Shown: positions 52,186 to 60,897, counted from the first letter of the stretch. The stretch is DNA of 64,000 nt from Ardenticatenaceae bacterium (GCA_020634435.1 JACKBS010000004.1:744001-808000), one strand, 5' to 3'. The notes: a model not told the origin generated them from the letters alone. A program made the numbers and translations.

Positions 52186-53400
52186 ATGATTCCTTACATG
52201 ATTATGACTTTCTTCTACTTCTTGGTGGCGATTGTATTTGCCCTGGAAGCTTCTTTCATTAGCTGGCAGATTGTGCCCTGGTTCAACGGGATGGTCTGGC
52301 TGCGCGTCCATTTTATTACCCTGGGCGTGTTAACCCAGATGATTTTTGGCGCGATGCCTCTGCTGTCGGCCAAATTTTATGGCGTGCCGCGACCCAAAAT
52401 GCGCTGGGACATTTGGGCGGCGCTGAATGCGGGGATCGTGCTGCTGCTCATTGGCATTCCCATGGTAAGCAGCGTCCCGATTATTGCGGGCGGCACGCTG
52501 GTTTTTCTGGCGACCACATTGCTGCTGGTGCAGTTGGCCCAAATTAGATCGCAATCAGAAAAGCCGCTCACGGTTTCAAACGGCCGTAAATTTTACATCT
52601 CTGGCCTGTTGTTCCTGCTGGTGGGCATCCTAGTGGGCACGGGGCTGTTCCCTGGCTGGTCTACGGCGTTGGGCATTGTCGGCGACACGGGCGAGGTGCA
52701 CATTCACGCCAACAACTGGGGCTTTATGTCGCTGGTGTTTGCCGGGTTTTTTGTGGATTTGTATCCGATTTGGGCGAAACGGCCGTTGGCCAACCGCAAA
52801 GCGATTACGCCGATCTTTTGGATGATGTCTGCCGGGGCGCTGTTCCTGGTGCTGAGCCCCTGGTTGGCCAGCCAGACCTTTGCCGCCATTGGCGCACTGC
52901 TGCACACGGTGGCCACCGTGTGGCTGCTGGTCATCGCCATCAAACCCCTGCGCGGCGACAAACCGGCCTGGACCGCAGGCATGGCCCACATGTTGGCCTC
53001 CTACTTTTGGCTGTTTGCCCCGCTGTCAATGGCTCCCTTCGTGATTTTCGGCATCGAGGGTGTGATGCCTGCGAAGGCGTTAGAAACCACTACGCCGCAA
53101 GCGTTGATTTACGGCTGGGTGCTGCAAGTTGGTTTTGCCGTGGTGCCTTACCTGTTCCAGCGCTACTTCTTCGACGAGGAGCAGGCCCCATTGGGCGGCA
53201 CCTGGCTAAGTTTTGGACTGGTTAATTTGGGGTCAATCATGCTCTGGGCCAGCATCTTGATTTTACCCTGGCGTGGGCCGCTGCACGGTCTGGCGTACCT
53301 GCTGTGGGCACTCTCCTTCTTGCCGGTAGCGGCTGATTTGTGGCGCAAGTTGAAGCAGGGCATGGCGGTGGTGGAAACGGCCGTTTCCCAACCAGCCTGA
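52186..53400 (+). CDS. Twelve-TM protein resembling heme-copper oxidase subunit I/NnrS
   Basis: 404 aa from the ATG at 52186, which follows GGAG. The reading from 52126 has no ribosome site. About twelve hydrophobic helices. Histidines sit where heme-copper and NnrS-type proteins place them: VHFITLGVLTQMIFG, VHIHANNWGFMSLVFAGFFVDLYP, LLHTVATVWLL and AHMLASYFWLFAPL. NnrS aids nitric-oxide stress resistance in proteobacteria. The likeness is by pattern only. A different heme membrane protein is possible. Confidence 0.65.
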   Translation: MIPYMIMTFFYFLVAIVFALEASFISWQIVPWFNGMVWLRVHFITLGVLTQMIFGAMPLLSAKFYGVPRPKMRWDIWAALNAGIVLLLIGIPMVSSVPIIAGGTLVFLATTLLLVQLAQIRSQSEKPLTVSNGRKFYISGLLFLLVGILVGTGLFPGWSTALGIVGDTGEVHIHANNWGFMSLVFAGFFVDLYPIWAKRPLANRKAITPIFWMMSAGALFLVLSPWLASQTFAAIGALLHTVATVWLLVIAIKPLRGDKPAWTAGMAHMLASYFWLFAPLSMAPFVIFGIEGVMPAKALETTTPQALIYGWVLQVGFAVVPYLFQRYFFDEEQAPLGGTWLSFGLVNLGSIMLWASILILPWRGPLHGLAYLLWALSFLPVAADLWRKLKQGMAVVETAVSQPA

Positions 53401-53417
53401 GTAAGTGAATGAAAAGG

Positions 53418-53452
53418 AAAACGGCCGTTTCTGGAAGGGAACGGCCGTTTTT
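53418..53452 (+). terminator. Terminator built from two ACGGCCGT palindromes (d)
   Basis: AAAACGGCCGTTT (53418-53430) and AACGGCCGTTTTT (53440-53452), stem of about 12 bp, with T-rich tail. Confidence 0.8.
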
Positions 53453-53504
53453 GTTTGTAGCCGCGGATTCTTTCCGCGTTTTCTATTTTGAGAAGAAACC
53501 ACCT

Positions 53505-53882
53505 CTAGCGGATCAGGTTTACCTCGATGGGCAAATCAAGTTCTTGCCAGATGGCGTCTGCGGTGAGCACCGGCACATTTCGCGTCATGGCCAACGCCAT
53601 ACAGGCTCGATCCGCCAACGAAAGCCCCAGCGATTTGCCCAGCGGCAGTAAAAGTGCCGCAACGCCCGCCTGCTGTGCCGAAAATGGCACAATTTCAATC
53701 TGTGTGGACAGGAGCTTGTTTAAAACGGCTTCGGCATCATGTCCATCCCGCACAAAACGCCCGACCACCTCACTCAAATTCACGGTAGACAGGCAGCAAT
53801 CTTCCAAGTGCGGTGCCACCAACTCCTGTCCAGTTTCTTGAAAAAGAAACGCAAGCAATGCCGAAGCATCCAAAACAATCAT
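53505..53882 (-). CDS. PIN-domain toxin, VapC type
   Basis: 125-aa ribonuclease. The metal-binding acids are D5 (MIVLDASALLAFL), E38 (LSEVV), D91 (LSLADRACMALA) and D109 (VLTADAIW), as in VapC/FitB toxins that cut tRNA or rRNA. It overlaps the antitoxin gene upstream by 4 nt (ATGA), giving coupled translation. Confidence 0.93.
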   Translation of the reverse strand: MIVLDASALLAFLFQETGQELVAPHLEDCCLSTVNLSEVVGRFVRDGHDAEAVLNKLLSTQIEIVPFSAQQAGVAALLLPLGKSLGLSLADRACMALAMTRNVPVLTADAIWQELDLPIEVNLIR

Positions 53883-54130
53883 TCGGATTTAGCTTCTTCG
53901 CGTCGTTCCGCAATGAGGGTTTCGACGACTCTGCTTGGTTTGTAGGCACCATACAGTTCTGTGACCCACGCTTGTAGTTCAGTTGGGGAGGTGAGCGGTT
54001 GATTTTGCAGGACAACGGCCGTTAAAATTTCCCGCGCCTCAGCCTCCATGCTGCGTCCTGCCTTGGCCGCCCGTACCCGCAGCTTGGCATGGACCTCATC
54101 TGGCAAATTCCGAATGTTTAAAATAGCCAT
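53879..54130 (-). CDS. FitA-like ribbon-helix-helix antitoxin
   Basis: 83 aa from the ATG at 54130, 5 nt after GGAGG. The N-terminal MAILNIRNLPDEVHAKLRVRAAKAGRSMEAEAREIL is the FitA/RHH DNA-binding pattern. The C-terminal tail would wrap the toxin. It represses its own promoter in known pairs. The promoter would lie in the 138-bp spacer shared with the TIR gene. Confidence 0.92.
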   Translation of the reverse strand: MAILNIRNLPDEVHAKLRVRAAKAGRSMEAEAREILTAVVLQNQPLTSPTELQAWVTELYGAYKPSRVVETLIAERREEAKSE

Positions 54131-54225
54131 AACAACCTCCAAACATGAATTGCCAAAATTGTAGGCATTGTAGGCACTGCTGTCAATGGTGCTGCGGATT
54201 CGATGAAAAATCCTGCTTGTTGGCG

Positions 54226-54231
54226 TATACT
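54226..54231 (+). promoter_or_regulatory. -10 box candidate for the EAD-TIR-FGE gene
   Basis: TATACT preceded by TGGCG. No good -35 is visible. If used, transcription starts near 54238 and the 54269 ATG is the first usable start. Confidence 0.35.
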
Positions 54232-54268
54232 TGGCCTAAACAAACCAAAACCAACTGCCAGCAAGCTT

Positions 54269-55678
54269 ATGAATGTCGATACTGCCACACTCCGCCAATT
54301 TATCAATGACAAATTTGGATCGCAGGACCTCAACGACCTGCTGTTTGATTATTTCCGTTCTGTGCACGAGGATTTGACGCCGGGCATGACCAAGCGGCAA
54401 CAGATTTCGCTGCTGCTTGAATTTTGCCGCCAGCACAACCAGATGGAGAATTTGCTGGCGGCGGTGGCCCAAATGCGCCCCTTCTTCCAACCCGACGATT
54501 ACGTGCAAGGCCGAAAAGCAACCATCGCCGCTGCCCCACAACCGCCAGCCCCCATCACCCGCAACCCGCGCCAAATTTTCATCAGCCACGCCCACCAGGA
54601 TGCGGAAATAGCCGAACGGCTAGCCGATGACCTGGTAGCCGAAGGGTACGCTATCTGGATGGCCCCAGATTCGATTTTGCCGGGTGAAAAGTGGGCAGAG
54701 GCCATTGGCCGGGGATTAGACAGCAGTGGCCTGTTTCTCCTGTTGATGTCGCCAGAGGCGGTGGGTTCCAAATGGGTGAATACCGAAACCAATATTGCCA
54801 TTGAGTTTAACCATGAAGGCGAGATGCAGCTATACCCGCTACTGCTGCGTGCTTGTCGCGTGCCCGCTCTGTGGCGTGCCTACCAGCGCATCTCTCTGCG
54901 CAGCGGCTACAGCACCGCGTTGCGCCAATTACTGGCCGCGCTTGCTGGAGGGAAACCCCTCCCCACTGCGCCGCCTGTCAGAACGCCACCAGCTGACCCC
55001 AACCGCTGGCTGCACCCCAAAAGCGGACTGGAGCTGGTGCGCGTGCCCGCGGGTGAGTTTTTGTACGGTGATGACAAGAAGAAGCTGCATCTGGATGAAT
55101 TTTGGATGGCCAAAACGCCGGTCACCAACGCCGAATACAAACGCTTTTTGGATGCCAACCCGAACTATGATGTGCCCTTTAGAGATGAAACATGGGCCAA
55201 ACCATACAACTGGGATAAGCAGCAGCGCACTTTTCCAGCGGGGAAAGCTGAGCACCCGGTGGTGCTGGTGAGTTGGCACGATGCCCAAGCGTTTGCTAAG
55301 TGGGCAGGGATGGTGCTTCCCACAGAAGAGCAGTGGCAAAAAGCGGCGCGCGGCACTGACGGCAGAGAATACCCGTGGGGCGAATGGCGCGCGGGTCACT
55401 GCAACACTTCGGAAACCGGAATCGGGGCAACTACACCCGTCGGGCAGTTTTCGCCACAGGGAGATAGTCCGTACGGCTGTGTAGATATGTCGGGTAATGT
55501 TTGGGAGTGGACAAATAGCTGGTACGATGAAAAACAGGTTCTCCGCGTGCTGTGCGGCGGTTCTTGGCCCATCAATCGTAGGTTCGCGCGCGTGGCGCTC
55601 CGCAGCTGGTACGATCCAGACAATTCCTTCAACCATATCGGTTTTCGTGTGGTCTCTCCCGTTGTTTCTGGCTTCTGA
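54269..55678 (+). CDS. EAD-TIR-FGE fusion protein with a variable-region-like C-terminus
   Basis: 469 aa from the ATG at 54269. A frame reaching back to 54203 would start upstream of the likely promoter. Residues 1-75 look like an effector-associated domain (LRQFINDKFGSQDLNDLLFDYF). At 100-220 lies a TIR domain (RQIFISHAHQDAEIAERLADDL, IWMAPDSILPGEKW) with E173 in SKWVNTE as likely NADase glutamate. At 246-469 lies a formylglycine-generating-enzyme-like domain (KSGLELVRVPAGEFLYGD, CVDMSGNVWEWTNSWYD). The FGE active-site cysteine pair is missing, so it is probably a binding, lectin-like domain. Residues 427-462 follow the pattern of diversity-generating-retroelement targets. No reverse transcriptase is in the window. 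The job is inferred to be conflict or sensing. Confidence 0.85.
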   Translation: MNVDTATLRQFINDKFGSQDLNDLLFDYFRSVHEDLTPGMTKRQQISLLLEFCRQHNQMENLLAAVAQMRPFFQPDDYVQGRKATIAAAPQPPAPITRNPRQIFISHAHQDAEIAERLADDLVAEGYAIWMAPDSILPGEKWAEAIGRGLDSSGLFLLLMSPEAVGSKWVNTETNIAIEFNHEGEMQLYPLLLRACRVPALWRAYQRISLRSGYSTALRQLLAALAGGKPLPTAPPVRTPPADPNRWLHPKSGLELVRVPAGEFLYGDDKKKLHLDEFWMAKTPVTNAEYKRFLDANPNYDVPFRDETWAKPYNWDKQQRTFPAGKAEHPVVLVSWHDAQAFAKWAGMVLPTEEQWQKAARGTDGREYPWGEWRAGHCNTSETGIGATTPVGQFSPQGDSPYGCVDMSGNVWEWTNSWYDEKQVLRVLCGGSWPINRRFARVALRSWYDPDNSFNHIGFRVVSPVVSGF

Positions 55679-55741
55679 TTTCTGTTGTACAGGTTTCTGA
55701 ATGGGGGTCTGGGGGGCTTGCCCCCCAGCGTCTTGCCAATT

Positions 55742-55806
55742 GAGGAGTAAGCATCCTCAGATGCGGCTTGCTTAACCCCGTTCGCATCTGAGGATGCTCA
55801 CTCCTC
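55742..55806. repeat. Long inverted repeat GAGGAGT...ACTCCTC
   Basis: The left arm 55742-55765 and the right arm 55783-55806 pair over 24 bp with about one mismatch. CATCCTCAGATGCG is the core. It lies between convergent genes and may terminate both. Confidence 0.7.
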
Positions 55807-55816
55807 CCCGAAGCGA

Positions 55817-55849
55817 AAGTGCGACGCACCTCAAAGGTGCGTCGCACTT
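55817..55849. repeat. AAGTGCGACGCACCT hairpin repeat, copy 2
   Basis: Perfect 15-bp arms (55817-55831 and 55835-55849), the same family as 38999-39031. Confidence 0.75.
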
Positions 55850-55855
55850 GTTGGT

Positions 55856-58807
55856 TTAATGCCGCATTACCTCCTGCACCCGCTGGGGCGTGAAGGGTAT
55901 GCGGCGGAGGCGGGTGCCGGTGGCATCGTAGACGGCGTTGGCGATGGCCGGAGCGACGCCGTCTTTGGGGATTTCGGCAATCGCTTTGGCGCCAAACGGC
56001 CCGGTGGGTTCGTTGGTTTGCACCAGGATCGCCTGCATCCAGGGCATCTCGTCGGCGCGGTAGATATGGTAGGGGCCGAACTGGTCGTTGACCAGGTTGC
56101 CCGTCTCATCGTAGGCCATCTCTTCGCAGTGGCCGTAGCCTAGCGCCTGCACCATGCCGCCCTCCACCTGCCCGCTGGCGGTGATGGGGTTGATCGGCAC
56201 GCCCGCGTCTACGGCCATCACCAGCTTGGTGACGGTGACCTGGCCGGTTTCGGTGTCCACTTCCACCTCGGCAAACTGCCCGGCAAAAGGCGGCGGGGAA
56301 TCCATGCTGACAAAGCTGGCGGTGGCCATGATTTGCCGCTGCTGGTCCTGGTGCAGGCTGTGCAGACCAATCGCTTCCATGCTGACGCTACGGCCGTCTC
56401 CCGCAATCGCATGTCTGTTTTCCAGGCGAATATCGTGCCAGCTGTCTAATTCCAGCATCAACGCCGCCCGTTCCTTGATTTGCTCGGCGACCTGTTCGGC
56501 GGCCCGTTTAACGGCCGTTCCCGAAATATACGTCGTGCTGCTGGCATAAGCGCCCGTGTCGAACGGCGTCATGTCCGTGTCGCTAGAGTAGATGATGATG
56601 TCCTCAAGCGGCACGCCCAGCACCTCGGCGGCAATCTGGCTGAGCACTGTGTCTGACCCCGTGCCCAAATCCGTCGCGCCGACGAGCACGTTAAACGAAC
56701 CGTCGTCGTTGATTTTACCGACGCGCCACCCATGTCCAGGCCGGGGATGGCGGTACCGTGCATACACATCGCCGCACCCAGGCCGCGCCGCAGATGGGGC
56801 TTGCCGGGAACTTCGTGCCAGCCAGCTTCAAACTTGCGCTCCCAGCCAATCGCCTTCATCCCTTGTTCAAAACATTCGTTCAGGCCGCACGATTCAATCA
56901 GCGGCACGGTGATGACCGTCTCTTTTTTCGCCTTCGCCCAGCAGTGGGGCGATGGGCATCAGGTCGCCCGCCTGCACCCAATTTTTGCGGCGGAACTCGA
57001 TGGGGTCCAGCTTCAGTGCGGCGGCAATCTCGTCCATGAGACATTCCAGCGAGAAGAGCGCCTGCGGCCCGCCGTAGCCGCGATACGCGCCGGGGACGGG
57101 CAAGTTCGTGTAGGCCACAATGCAGTCAAACTCCCGATTTTTGCAGTTGTAGCTGCTGAGGCCGCGCAGGCCGGTGACGGTTTGCACGGTCAGGCCGTGG
57201 GTGCCGTACGCGCCGGTGTTGGCCACGATTTTCATCTGCATCGAGTGCAGCGTGCCGTCGGCCATGACGCCCGCTTTCCAGGTGATGCTTTGTGGATGGC
57301 GGGTGCGGCTGCTGCGGAACTCCTCGCTGCGCGTCAGTTCCAATCGCACCGGACGCCCGGTGGCAATGGTGAGATGGCCTACGATGTCCTCGATAAGCAT
57401 CTCTTGCTTCACGCCAAAGCCGCCACCGATGCGCGGCTTGATGACCCGGATACGGCGCACGGGCAAATCGAGCAGCGGGGCGACCATGCGGCGCACGTGG
57501 AACGGCACCTGCGTGCTGGTGCGAATCACCAGCCGCTCGTCGCTGTCCCACCAGCTAATGGCGATATGTGGCTCGATGGGCGTTTGCTGCACCTGATGCA
57601 CGTAGTAGCTGTGTTCAAATACGTGGTCGGCCTCGGCAAAACCTTGTTCTACGTCGCCCACTTCCGCCTGGATGTGGTGCACAATGTTGCGGCTGGCGTC
57701 GTGGATTTCTTCGGTGTCGTCCTCGTCGTGGATGATGGGTGCGCCCGGTTTGATCGCTTCGTTTTCGTCGAAAACGGCGGGCAGTAGTTCATATTCCACT
57801 TTGATTAGCTTGAGCGCGGCTTCAGCAATCGCTTCGCTTTCGGCGGCCACGGCGGCGACGCGGTCGCCCACGTAGCGCACCTTGTTGTCGAAGCTGACCT
57901 GATCGTGCGGCGGCGGGTTGGGGTAGCTTTGCCCGCCAGAGGCGTACTTGACGCGCTTGACGTTTTTGTAATGGATGACGGCGTGTACGCCGGGCAGCGC
58001 TTCGGCTTCGCTGGCGTCGATGTCCAGAATGCGGGCGTGGGCGTGCGGGCTGGTGAGCAGCTTGGCATACAGCATGCCGCGCAGGTCGATGTCGTCCACA
58101 AAGGCGGGGTTGCCTTTGGTGAGTTTGACCGCATCCACTTTGGTTTCTGGTTTGCCAACAACGGCCGTTTCTGGCACGCCAGAAGTGAGGACAATGTCGG
58201 TTTGGGGCTTGGTTTGGGTGGAGACTGGAGATTGGAGATTGGAGCCGCCCGCCAGTTCTGGGCCGTCATCTTCGGGAGCGGGGGAATGCTCTGCGTAAAA
58301 GGTGGCGTCGATGATGGGCGGGCCGTCGTAGGGTGGCACCTCTTCGCCGCGCAGGTAGGCAGCGGCACGGAGGACCGCCTGGACCGGTTTCAAGTAGCCC
58401 GTCTCGCGGCACAAAATGCCAGAGAATGCTTCGCGCACTTCGGCTTCGGTGGGGTTGGGATTTTGTGCCAGCAGTGCTTTGGCGGCCAAAATCATGGCAG
58501 GCGTGCTGTAGCCAGACTGGATTGCGCCAGTTTCTACAAACGCTTTTTGGATGGGATGCAGCTCGTTGACGCCGGGGTTCAGCCCTTCAACCGTTTCGAT
58601 TTTGTGGCCGACAGCTTGCCCGGCCAGCATCACGTCGCTGTTAACAAGCTGACCATCAACTAAAACGGCCGCAGCCCCCGTCTGCCCATCGTGACTGCCA
58701 AACCGCACGCTAAAAAAGCCCGCGCTGCGCAGCGCAGAGAGCAGCGTGTCCGTAGCGTTGGCTGAAATGTCGAAATCTTTGCCGTTAATGTTTAGTGGGA
58801 GGGTCAT
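55856..58807 (-). pseudogene. Xanthine-dehydrogenase-family Mo-subunit with fused, cysteine-poor 2Fe-2S-like domain; two frameshifts
   Basis: A Mo-hydroxylase large subunit of about 980 aa. Start ATG at 58807 after AAAGGA. The first 160 residues align to the two-cluster ferredoxin-like subunit, but the ligands are gone: GSHDGQTGAAAVLVDG for GCxxGxCGxC, IQSGYSTPAM for QCGFCTPGM and ILCRETGY for LCRCTGY, so one of eight cysteines remains. The molybdopterin domains follow (IGGGFGVKQEM, PVPGAYRGYGGPQ, GATDLGTGSDTVLSQ and a glutamate in GAKAIAEIP). The frame is broken at a T6 run (56923-56928, one too many) and restored at a T4 run (56714-56717, one too few). Both are homopolymers, so sequencing error is likely and the real gene may be intact. 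Confidence 0.88.
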
Positions 58808-58825
58808 GTTTATTCCTTTCAAAAT

Positions 58826-58880
58826 TTTTCCCGGAAACTGACAAAATGAAAAACTGCTCGTGGGGCAGTTTCCGGGAAAA
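58826..58880 (-). terminator. Hairpin downstream of the Ser/Thr kinase gene
   Basis: TTTTCCCGGAAACTG (58826-58840) and CAGTTTCCGGGAAAA (58866-58880) are perfect 15-bp arms. ATTTT follows on the minus strand. Confidence 0.6.
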
Positions 58881-58884
58881 TGGC

Positions 58885-59709
58885 TTAGCTTCTTTTGACT
58901 AGTTCCTTCACCGCCTGCACCAATTCACCAACCGCCTGGTAGCGGTCTTCTGGCTTTTTGGCCAGGGCTTTGTAGAGGATGTCGTCCCAGGGCGGCTGGA
59001 GGGTGGGAATCGCATCCTGCACGCTGGGGACAGGGTTGCTCAGGTGGGCCATCACAATGCTGACGATGGAATCCCCTTTGAAGGGCAGATGGCCAGTGAG
59101 CATAAAAAAGAGGACGATGCCTAGGGCGTAGATGTCGGTACGGCCGTCTAGCTCCCTGGAACCTTGAATTTGCTCCGGGCTCATGTACTCGACGGTGCCA
59201 ATCATGACCCCGGTGCCGGTGATGCCTTTGGCGGCCTGCAAATTTTTGGCGGTGCCAAAGTCTGAGAGGAAGGGTTCATTACGGCCGTTAAACAAAATGT
59301 TCGCTGGTTTAATGTCCCGGTGCAAAATGCCCTTCTCATGCGCCTCGGCCAGCGCCGAACCAACGCGCTCCATGATGAAGCCCACTTCGTCCAGCGGCAG
59401 CGCCCCATTTTTGAGGCGATCGTCCAGCGTGCCGCCCGGCATGTAGCGCATCACGATGTACGACAGGTCGCCCTGGTGACCAAAATCGTAAATGGGGATG
59501 ATGGCCGAATGTTCCAGCGCGGCGATGGTTTCCGCCTCTTGCTGGAACCGCTCGTAGAAGTTTGGGTCGTGCTGGACCGCCTGGACGGCCAGCACTTTAA
59601 TGGCCACCTTGCGCCGGATAAGCGGATCCTCAGCCAGAAAAACGGCCGCCATGCCGCCTCGGCCAATCTCTTCCAATATTTTGTATCGTCCAATTCGTTG
59701 CGGTGTCAT
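58885..59709 (-). CDS. PknB-type serine/threonine protein kinase
   Basis: 274 aa from the ATG at 59709, which follows GGGAAGAACC. The reading to 59748 has no ribosome site. All kinase motifs are present: glycine loop GRGGMAAV (16-23), K38 in VAIKVL, HRDIKPANILF, SDFGTAK, MSPEQIQG and GRTDIYALGIVLFFMLTG. The protein stops at the kinase domain, without membrane helix or sensor repeats, so it is cytoplasmic and probably controlled by partners. Substrates are unknown. Confidence 0.94.
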   Translation of the reverse strand: MTPQRIGRYKILEEIGRGGMAAVFLAEDPLIRRKVAIKVLAVQAVQHDPNFYERFQQEAETIAALEHSAIIPIYDFGHQGDLSYIVMRYMPGGTLDDRLKNGALPLDEVGFIMERVGSALAEAHEKGILHRDIKPANILFNGRNEPFLSDFGTAKNLQAAKGITGTGVMIGTVEYMSPEQIQGSRELDGRTDIYALGIVLFFMLTGHLPFKGDSIVSIVMAHLSNPVPSVQDAIPTLQPPWDDILYKALAKKPEDRYQAVGELVQAVKELVKRS

Positions 59710-59835
59710 GGTTCTTCCCGGAATGTGTGGGGCAATTGCGCAAATCACAATTTCATGAGTTGGCTTGATGCAGGGATTTTATTCCATTGTGAAGCGGGAT
59801 TCAAATTGCGCGTGTGCTTTGTGAGAATACAAAAA

Positions 59836-59861
59836 AAGCCAGCAATCATTCGATTGCTGGC
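59836..59861 (-). terminator. Intrinsic terminator of the minus-strand membrane protein gene
   Basis: AGCCAGCAATC (59836-59846) and GATTGCTGGCT (59851-59861), 11-bp stem, seven T on the minus strand. Confidence 0.85.
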
Positions 59862-59873
59862 TGGCAACATTTT

Positions 59874-59907
59874 CAGATTGGACCAATCTTTGAAGATTGG
59901 TCCAATC
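59874..59907. repeat. AGATTGGACCAATCT inverted repeat
   Basis: The arms 59874-59888 and 59893-59907 pair perfectly over 15 bp. It is related to the hairpin at 4400-4432. Confidence 0.65.
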
Positions 59908-59932
59908 TCGCTGCGTTAAAGCCGAGGGTTAG

Positions 59933-60871
59933 TTAACGGCCGTTTTCCTCTGGTGACAGCAAGGCCAACAGCCCCACAATCCCCATGTTGCTATACAACA
60001 GCGGCGACATGAACGGCGCGCCGCGCAAAAAGCGCTCGGGCACGATGGTGCTCTGGCTGGTCAGGTCGGCCTGGATGTGGAAATAAGCACCGACCATGCC
60101 CACCACAATCAGCAGCAGCATGGCGGTGATGTAGATAGTCACATCTTCAGGGGTAAGCTCGCGCCGGATGCTGCCCATGCCAGCGGCAACGGCCGTTGCA
60201 AACACACCCACCACCAGCGGCAGCCAGAGCCACGGATTGTCCCAGGGCTGCCGCGCATGATCCAGCGCGCTGCTCACCAGGGCGACCAGTGTGCCCAAAC
60301 TGACCAGGAAAAAGTACGCCCGGGTTTTGCTGTAGGGCATTTGCACCGTGCGGTTAAACGGCAGCTTGAGCCTGCCGCTGTCGCCCGGCACCTCTTCCCA
60401 GGCGGCGCTGATGCCCAAAACGCCGATCCCGGCAAAGGCAAACGGGGCCAGAAACGGCGGTGCCCAGACCAGCAGCTGCAACGTCACCCGTTGGCCCAGC
60501 GGGGCCGAAGGCAGGATGCCGCGCACAAAGTGGAAGTAAGCCCCCAACACGCCGATAATGATGCTCGATAGAAAAACGGCCGTGGCTATCCAAGCGGCCG
60601 TTTTGCGGTTACGCAGCGCAATTAAGCCCGCAATAAGCAGCAAAACACCCGCCGTAGGGCCAAAAATGATGGGAATCCATTCACGCAGCTTGATGGTATT
60701 GTTCAGCCCATGTGCCAGCAGCGTGTCCAGCCCCAGCATAATCTCGTTAAAAGCCGCCATCAGCAGCATAGCCTGGTCACGCGAGACCGGCAGCCGCCTG
60801 CGGCCAGCTTTGGGAAAAACAGTTGCTAAATAGTTCATAGCGCGTTTCACAGCAGGCAGCGGACGGCTCAT
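59933..60871 (-). CDS. Polytopic membrane protein next to octaheme cytochrome
   Basis: 312 aa from the ATG at 60871. A TTG at 60892 and an ATG at 60838 are alternatives, and none has a clear ribosome site. About seven to eight membrane helices. It contains histidines in membrane context (YFHFVRGILP, GAYFHIQADL, SALDHARQPW) that could bind heme. I do not recognise the family. It starts 27 nt after the cytochrome gene, so the two form an operon and the protein may pass electrons to or from the quinone pool. Confidence 0.75.
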   Translation of the reverse strand: MSRPLPAVKRAMNYLATVFPKAGRRRLPVSRDQAMLLMAAFNEIMLGLDTLLAHGLNNTIKLREWIPIIFGPTAGVLLLIAGLIALRNRKTAAWIATAVFLSSIIIGVLGAYFHFVRGILPSAPLGQRVTLQLLVWAPPFLAPFAFAGIGVLGISAAWEEVPGDSGRLKLPFNRTVQMPYSKTRAYFFLVSLGTLVALVSSALDHARQPWDNPWLWLPLVVGVFATAVAAGMGSIRRELTPEDVTIYITAMLLLIVVGMVGAYFHIQADLTSQSTIVPERFLRGAPFMSPLLYSNMGIVGLLALLSPEENGR

Positions 60872-60897
60872 ACAGCGCCGTCCGCTGCCCAATTAGT

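Noticed and set aside
55629..55847. Open frame of 72 codons on the minus strand
   Set aside because: It is made of the two inverted repeats at 55742-55849.
56732..57787. Open frame of 351 codons on the plus strand
   Set aside because: Antisense to the Mo-hydroxylase gene. Its histidine/alanine-rich translation has no family pattern.
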